This document shows positions 59,260 to 64,000 of a DNA stretch of 64,000 bases, in pieces. Both the position numbers and the translations under genes were made by a program. Under the pieces are notes generated by a model. That model saw only the letters and a list, made by a program, of their open reading frames with translations. It was not told the origin of the DNA and made no database searches. Positions within the stretch are counted from its first letter, which is position 1. Each line of letters starts with the position of its first letter. The stretch is from Isoetes taiwanensis (Eukaryota; Streptophyta; Lycopodiopsida; Isoetales; Isoetaceae), in the NCBI GenBank assembly GCA_021234155.1, contig JAJEKV010000050.1, positions 9,662,085-9,726,084 on the forward strand, in the 5' to 3' direction.

Positions 59260-62235
59260 GAACACCACTTCACCGTCCCAACATGCACAACACGAACCAA
59301 GGAAATGTTCATTGCAGCATTGGGTGTTGCGATAAAGTTCTTGAGAATATATTATATGATTCTAAATATAGAGGAGTTATTATTTTTGGTTTGTGAAAGG
59401 GGCAATCCTTTTAAGTAGGACGTGAACTAACATTCTATATGTTTTGTAAATAACATATACATGTAGAACGAACAATTTCGATATAGATAGGGTGGGAATT
59501 GAAAACAACAATTAAGACTAGTTATGGTGCCGAAGCGTTCTTTGGAAAACATGATTAGACTTGTAATGTTGGGGATCTATAAATGATAAAAGTACGTTGT
59601 AAAATGATACAACCTAGGCATTGAAGTTAGAAACATGTAAATAATGAAGTAGCAATGCATGATCATTATGAGGATTTAGACTACAATAATATCCAAATTA
59701 TGTTAAAGATAAGGAGGGGATTTGTTTTCGGTATTATAACCACAATGAGGGCATTTTAAAGTTAGGATATGCCTTAAAACATATAATCTCTATCTCTAGG
59801 GAAAACCCTGCAGTTATACCATTATGAAGAGGGCATACGATAAAACATACTTTGTCTATACGATACTATGAAAACCAAGTTATTGAAATTCCCATTTATG
59901 AATATAGGATTCATCTTCAAGGCTCATATGGAAAATATAATGTTGGGCATACATTGGCAATATAAGGTCAATGAATGGCACGTGCACTCAATAAGGAAAC
60001 TTCACACTTAAGCTATACATACGATGGTAGAGCAATAAAAGGCACATAATTGGGATCAAGAAAAATTGCATACACCTATCCTTTTTGTGAGAAATACTTA
60101 ATCATTCCGGTCACGACTAACCTTTATAGTAATCAAGAATGATGGCGCTCGGGATTATTTGTATGATAGCTTCCCAGTTATTTGTGATAGCTGGGATTTA
60201 TAAGGTATAAATTTCAATTAAAATGAAAGAAATAATGTCTATACAACGGGACCCACTTTCCCCGCCACATAGCCATATAGGAAAAATTTGAAAATCAGTA
60301 ACCTTTATGTATGTTAAGGCCTTTAGATTTTAAGGTATTTTGGCAACTATTCCAAAAATCACACAAGTCAAACCATGGATCTCAAACTCATTATTTTTAC
60401 TTCATAGCCTATGCCTAGGGTTGAGGGTCAACATATTTGAATATTTTATTCCTGTTCCATGGGACCCACTATTCAAACATTGAACCATGCAAAGGAGAGG
60501 GTTGCAAAATGTAGCCAAAACATAAAACATTCTAAAGCATAAAAGCATTCTAGTATGCGCTTGCTAAAAGCTTAGCATTAAAAACATAAGAAACGACAGT
60601 AAGCTTACTTTGATACAGTCTCAAAGAAAGTTACAAAATTTATGCAAATGTTGGGCATTTAACTTCGAAGCTTAACAACTACGCATCAAAACTTGTTGTC
60701 TATTATAATGCTAGGTGTCTTTCTCAAGAATTCTATCAACCTTCGATGCATATCAAAATATCTTGGAAGCAAGCAATGGAGCAATTGGAAAAAGGAACTG
60801 GAAAGCTCAAGGACCTCCTTTCCATGTCCACTTCCTGCATATGTTTTAAAATCGTATGGCGGTTTTAAAATCATCGCGTGAGCACATCCACGTCAAATAC
60901 TTCCCACAAATATTGCGCTCCTTTATTAGAGATAATTTGTACTTCAACAAAAGTTAAAAAAGTAAATTATTCAACACATCTACTTGCTTTCGGTAGGTTT
61001 TACATTTGCTCTTGAATGTACGCTGCCACAATCATTTGGAAGTTTTGATTGGGAAACTTTAGAAATTCCTCTAAGAATATTTATCATTTTTATATTATCT
61101 TTTGCTTAAAGACCATGCTTTACCAACAGGTCCTTACATCTGCATACCAGATTTATATCTTCTTTATTCTTTGCATCTTTGCATCAAGCTAAAAAGCTAG
61201 CTCTACGGAATTTGGAAATCGAGGTAGATGCGAGAAAAAAAAGAAAGGAAGCGAGAATATTTGAGTTGATGGTAGCCACTGCGACACCATATACACCCGC
61301 GACCATAAGTTTTTCCTCCTCCTCGATAATTACGAATGGAGTGAGGGTTTTCTTTTGAACAATGGAAGTGGCCCCATTCATAGATTGCATTTGAAGCCTA
61401 TCTTGCTTTTGCCGGATGTTTCTACTCTATCACCATTCGCTTGATAATAGAGACAAACTCCAAGGCTGTAAAATGCAAAGAAAATCATCTTTGTAAACAT
61501 CAGTCCTACGCATCTCAATTCATGACCTAAGGCAAAACAAATAGAAGAAGCGATATCTTGATGGCTCTTTGTGAAGAATGATCACGGCTTACCCATGATC
61601 GCGACTTTTACGAGGTGGGGCCGGGAATACGGGCAGCCCACAAATCCTATTATTTGGCATTTCCTCGGTGAGAAGAAGATGGCCAGTACATCACGAAGGT
61701 TTAGCTTGCACATGACCTGCCGGCACTCACTACGAAATAGAGCAAGCGTGCAGCCTATAATGCTTATGCCATCCGGTACGCCCTTGTAATCCTCATGCAC
61801 TTTTAGCACCACTCAGGGCTTCTTTGGGCATAAATTGATGGTGGGGTGTGATTTATACTTACTGGAGCCAAGAATCAGCACAATAGAATCGATTCCCTTG
61901 AAGCTTAACACCGCAAGATAAGCAGAGATGAGGAAGGATGGAATCGGCCCATTAACCCTACGGTTGACCATCGCTTACTCTAGAAAATAATGCCTCCCTT
62001 CTTGACTACACATGCTTCTTCCACGCCGCGAAGCCATGAGTGTGCTCTTGAACAGGTCCTTGCTATAGGGTGTGTCTTAAGCCGTCCTTATAAAGGCGCT
62101 AACCGTCCGAACAATTTTTCAATTTTCTGTTTGCAGGTCAAAATTTTAAGTGAAATCTGGCGTCGAAAGTTTTTTGCGAGGGTTTATGCAGACATACACT
62201 AAAACTTTATAATAAGGACTAGAAAGGGCCGACAC
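59260..62235. other. No gene recognised
   Basis: AT-rich. Minus frames at 61184-61390 and 61582-61812 and a plus frame at 61571-61789 are open but carry no recognised motif. Confidence 0.35.
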
Positions 62236-62247
62236 GGCCGGTAGAAT

Positions 62248-62645
62248 TGCTCCATTCCCTCATTTCCGGCCCCATTCCATTCCCACCCTCTTCCCTTCCC
62301 CTTCTTCCTCCTCTCTCTCTTCCCCTCTTTCTTTCTTCCTTCTTCTTTCTCTCATCTCTCTTCCTCCACCCCTCATCCTCCTCCTTTCTTCTCTCTCTCT
62401 TCTTTCCCATCTCCTCTTTCCTCTTCATCTTTCATTTATTTCATTCATTATCTCTCTTGCTTCCAATCTCCATTCTATTTCTATCCTCTCTCTCTCTATC
62501 TTTCTCTCTTTCCTATTCCCTCTCTCTTTTCCTCCTCTCTCTTCTCCTCTCTCTCTTCTATTCTCCACTCTTTCTCATCTTTCACGTTCTCATATATATA
62601 TTGCTCCCTCTGTGTCTCACATGTCTCTTCCTCTCATTGCACTCA
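62248..62645. repeat. Polypyrimidine tract (about 400 bp)
   Basis: Nearly all C and T on the plus strand (CTCTCT, CTTCC, TTTC mixtures). The long open frame here (62247-62714) is a low-complexity artefact. Confidence 0.95.
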
Positions 62646-62661
62646 TATATATCATCCTTTA

Positions 62662-62704
<43 letters not shown>

Positions 62705-63850
62705 TATATTTTAAAATATATTTTAATATGTCATATATATGCATGTCTCTTTCCTCTTCCATTTTATGTATGCATATATAAAATATATGTTTTGGAACAT
62801 TTTATATTTCTGTCATATATGTTGCTTATTAATATAATATATGATATATATATGTCATGCATATATGTTTCATAATTTATGTCATAAACCATGTCATGCA
62901 TCATATGAAACGTATTAATAAATAATAATGACGTTTATTATTAAGCGGTATGTCATTTAATAATGTGATATTAAAATATATATTAATAATAATAACGTAT
63001 AATAATGAAATCATGTCATTTATATGTAATATGTAAACCTTGTTTAATAATAATAATGTTTATTAAAATAAATATATGTTTATGTATATATGTAAATATG
63101 GCTGACATGTCTGATAATGTATATGTTTTAATATGGTGGCTTATATGTAAATGTAGCGATATGCAATATGTAAATGCATCATGTTTTAATATGTAAATAT
63201 GTCATGTAAATATAAATATATAATAAATAAATATAGTAATGTAAATAATATGTAAATGAAAAACGACGTAGGCAATGGAACTAGATTTGGATGACATAAG
63301 ATGGACATAGTATGGGTTTGGATACGCCGTGCCGCACTGATAATAAAATGTAATAAACATGATTTAATATGTTTGCATTGGTCACTGATGTGTTTAAAAT
63401 AATGTTTGTAATAAATAATAAATATATGTTGCCATGATGTAAAATAATGTCAATAATATATGTTTTGTATGTTTAATATGCTTACGATTAAAATAATAAG
63501 TTGATTATTATGTTTATGTAATAAAAATATTGACGACAATAATAATATGTAAACGTAATATGTAAATATATCATAGGTGTTTTATGGTAAACGTTGTTGT
63601 AATATATAATATGTATATAAATGTATATATATGCATATATATATGTAAATTGTGTGTTTTAATAATGTAATAATATGTATATATATGTAAATACTTGATA
63701 ATGTAAACGTCTTAGCGTTAATAATAATATATGTCGTAATATGTTTATTAATATGCATGTGGGTGTAAATATGTAATATGTAATATATGGTGCCATGTCA
63801 CTTGAACATACAATAATATGTAATAATATATGTCATATTAATATTAAATC
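62646..63850. repeat. AT-rich block with (TA)n and ATATGTAA-type motifs
   Basis: A (TA)n run lies at about 62668-62702, followed by 1.1 kb of AT-rich DNA in which TAATATGTAAATATG-like strings recur irregularly. No gene. Confidence 0.85.
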
Positions 63851-63853
63851 GGT

Positions 63854-64000
63854 CATTCCATTCCATTCCATTCCATTCCATTCCATTCCATTCCATTCCA
63901 TTCCATTCCATTCCATTCCATTCCATTCCATTCCATTCCATTCCATTCCATTCCATTCCATTCCATTCCATTCCATTCCATTCCATTCCATTCCTCCATT
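63854..64000. repeat. (ATTCC)n satellite-like array at the right edge
   Basis: About 28 perfect TTCCA units to about 63994, then one imperfect unit up to the window end, so the array may continue. Confidence 0.95.

Noticed and set aside
62247-62714. 155-codon plus frame rich in Ser, Leu and Phe
   Set aside because: Low-complexity polypyrimidine tract followed by (TA)n. The apparent membrane protein is an artefact of base composition.
63798-63986. 62-codon minus frame of repeated EWNGM units
   Set aside because: It is only the translation of the (ATTCC)n array.
1-64000. A previously undescribed multi-gene system
   Set aside because: The credible genes are unrelated single genes, and everything else is explained by transposons, duplications and microsatellites. 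No cluster with shared function was seen.

Overview
This window looks like nuclear DNA from a land plant with a large, transposon-rich genome. A gymnosperm or a similarly large-genomed plant is my guess, but no marker here fixes the lineage. The evidence is plant-type spliced genes (a five-exon NIP aquaporin and a DUS1-like tRNA-dihydrouridine synthase), a plastid trnY/trnE insert, a chromodomain-type Ty3/gypsy remnant, several LINE remnants, a very large solo LTR and long microsatellite blocks. There is no bacterial, CRISPR or operon-like content.

Layout. 1-5000: a decayed retroelement on the minus strand (a gag-like frame with a CCHC knuckle, then a DIRS-like reverse transcriptase running off the left edge), split by a complete 2.87-kb LTR element (1701-4568) with a GTTAT target duplication. 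5000-7400: LTR-like or unclassified repeat sequence. 7440-9433: a LINE 3' end with a poly(A) tail. 9600-11300: gene relics, including an AP-3 delta-adaptin fragment. 12500-12800: exon-like pieces. 15072-16473: an intact-looking NIP aquaporin gene (minus). 16500-24900: tandem and dispersed duplications with unassigned short frames. 24931-28530: a chromovirus-type gypsy pol relic (minus), interrupted by a LINE with a CATTGTT target duplication.

30849-32121: an intact-looking DUS1-like gene (minus), head-to-head with an uncharacterised two-exon gene (32913-33923, plus) across about 0.8 kb. These two genes and the aquaporin are the only convincing functional genes. 34044-34990: a tandem duplication, one copy carrying a Mutator-like foldback MITE with a 9-bp target duplication, followed by a plastid trnY-trnE insert. 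35590-38170: a 2.58-kb solo LTR with a CTCAC target duplication. 39780-47340: LINE remnants. 47770-48830: a GC-rich island with a decayed unknown coding sequence. 49085-51500: an inverted-repeat pair around a LINE-like segment. 53290-53790: another LINE end. 57880-59250: opposed arrays of a short degenerate repeat. 62240-64000: a polypyrimidine tract, an AT-rich block and an (ATTCC)n array at the right edge.

The genes do not form a pathway. The strongest observations concern nested transposition with target duplications readable by eye, and an aquaporin whose predicted selectivity filter differs from the common NIP classes. I found no convincing undescribed multi-gene system.
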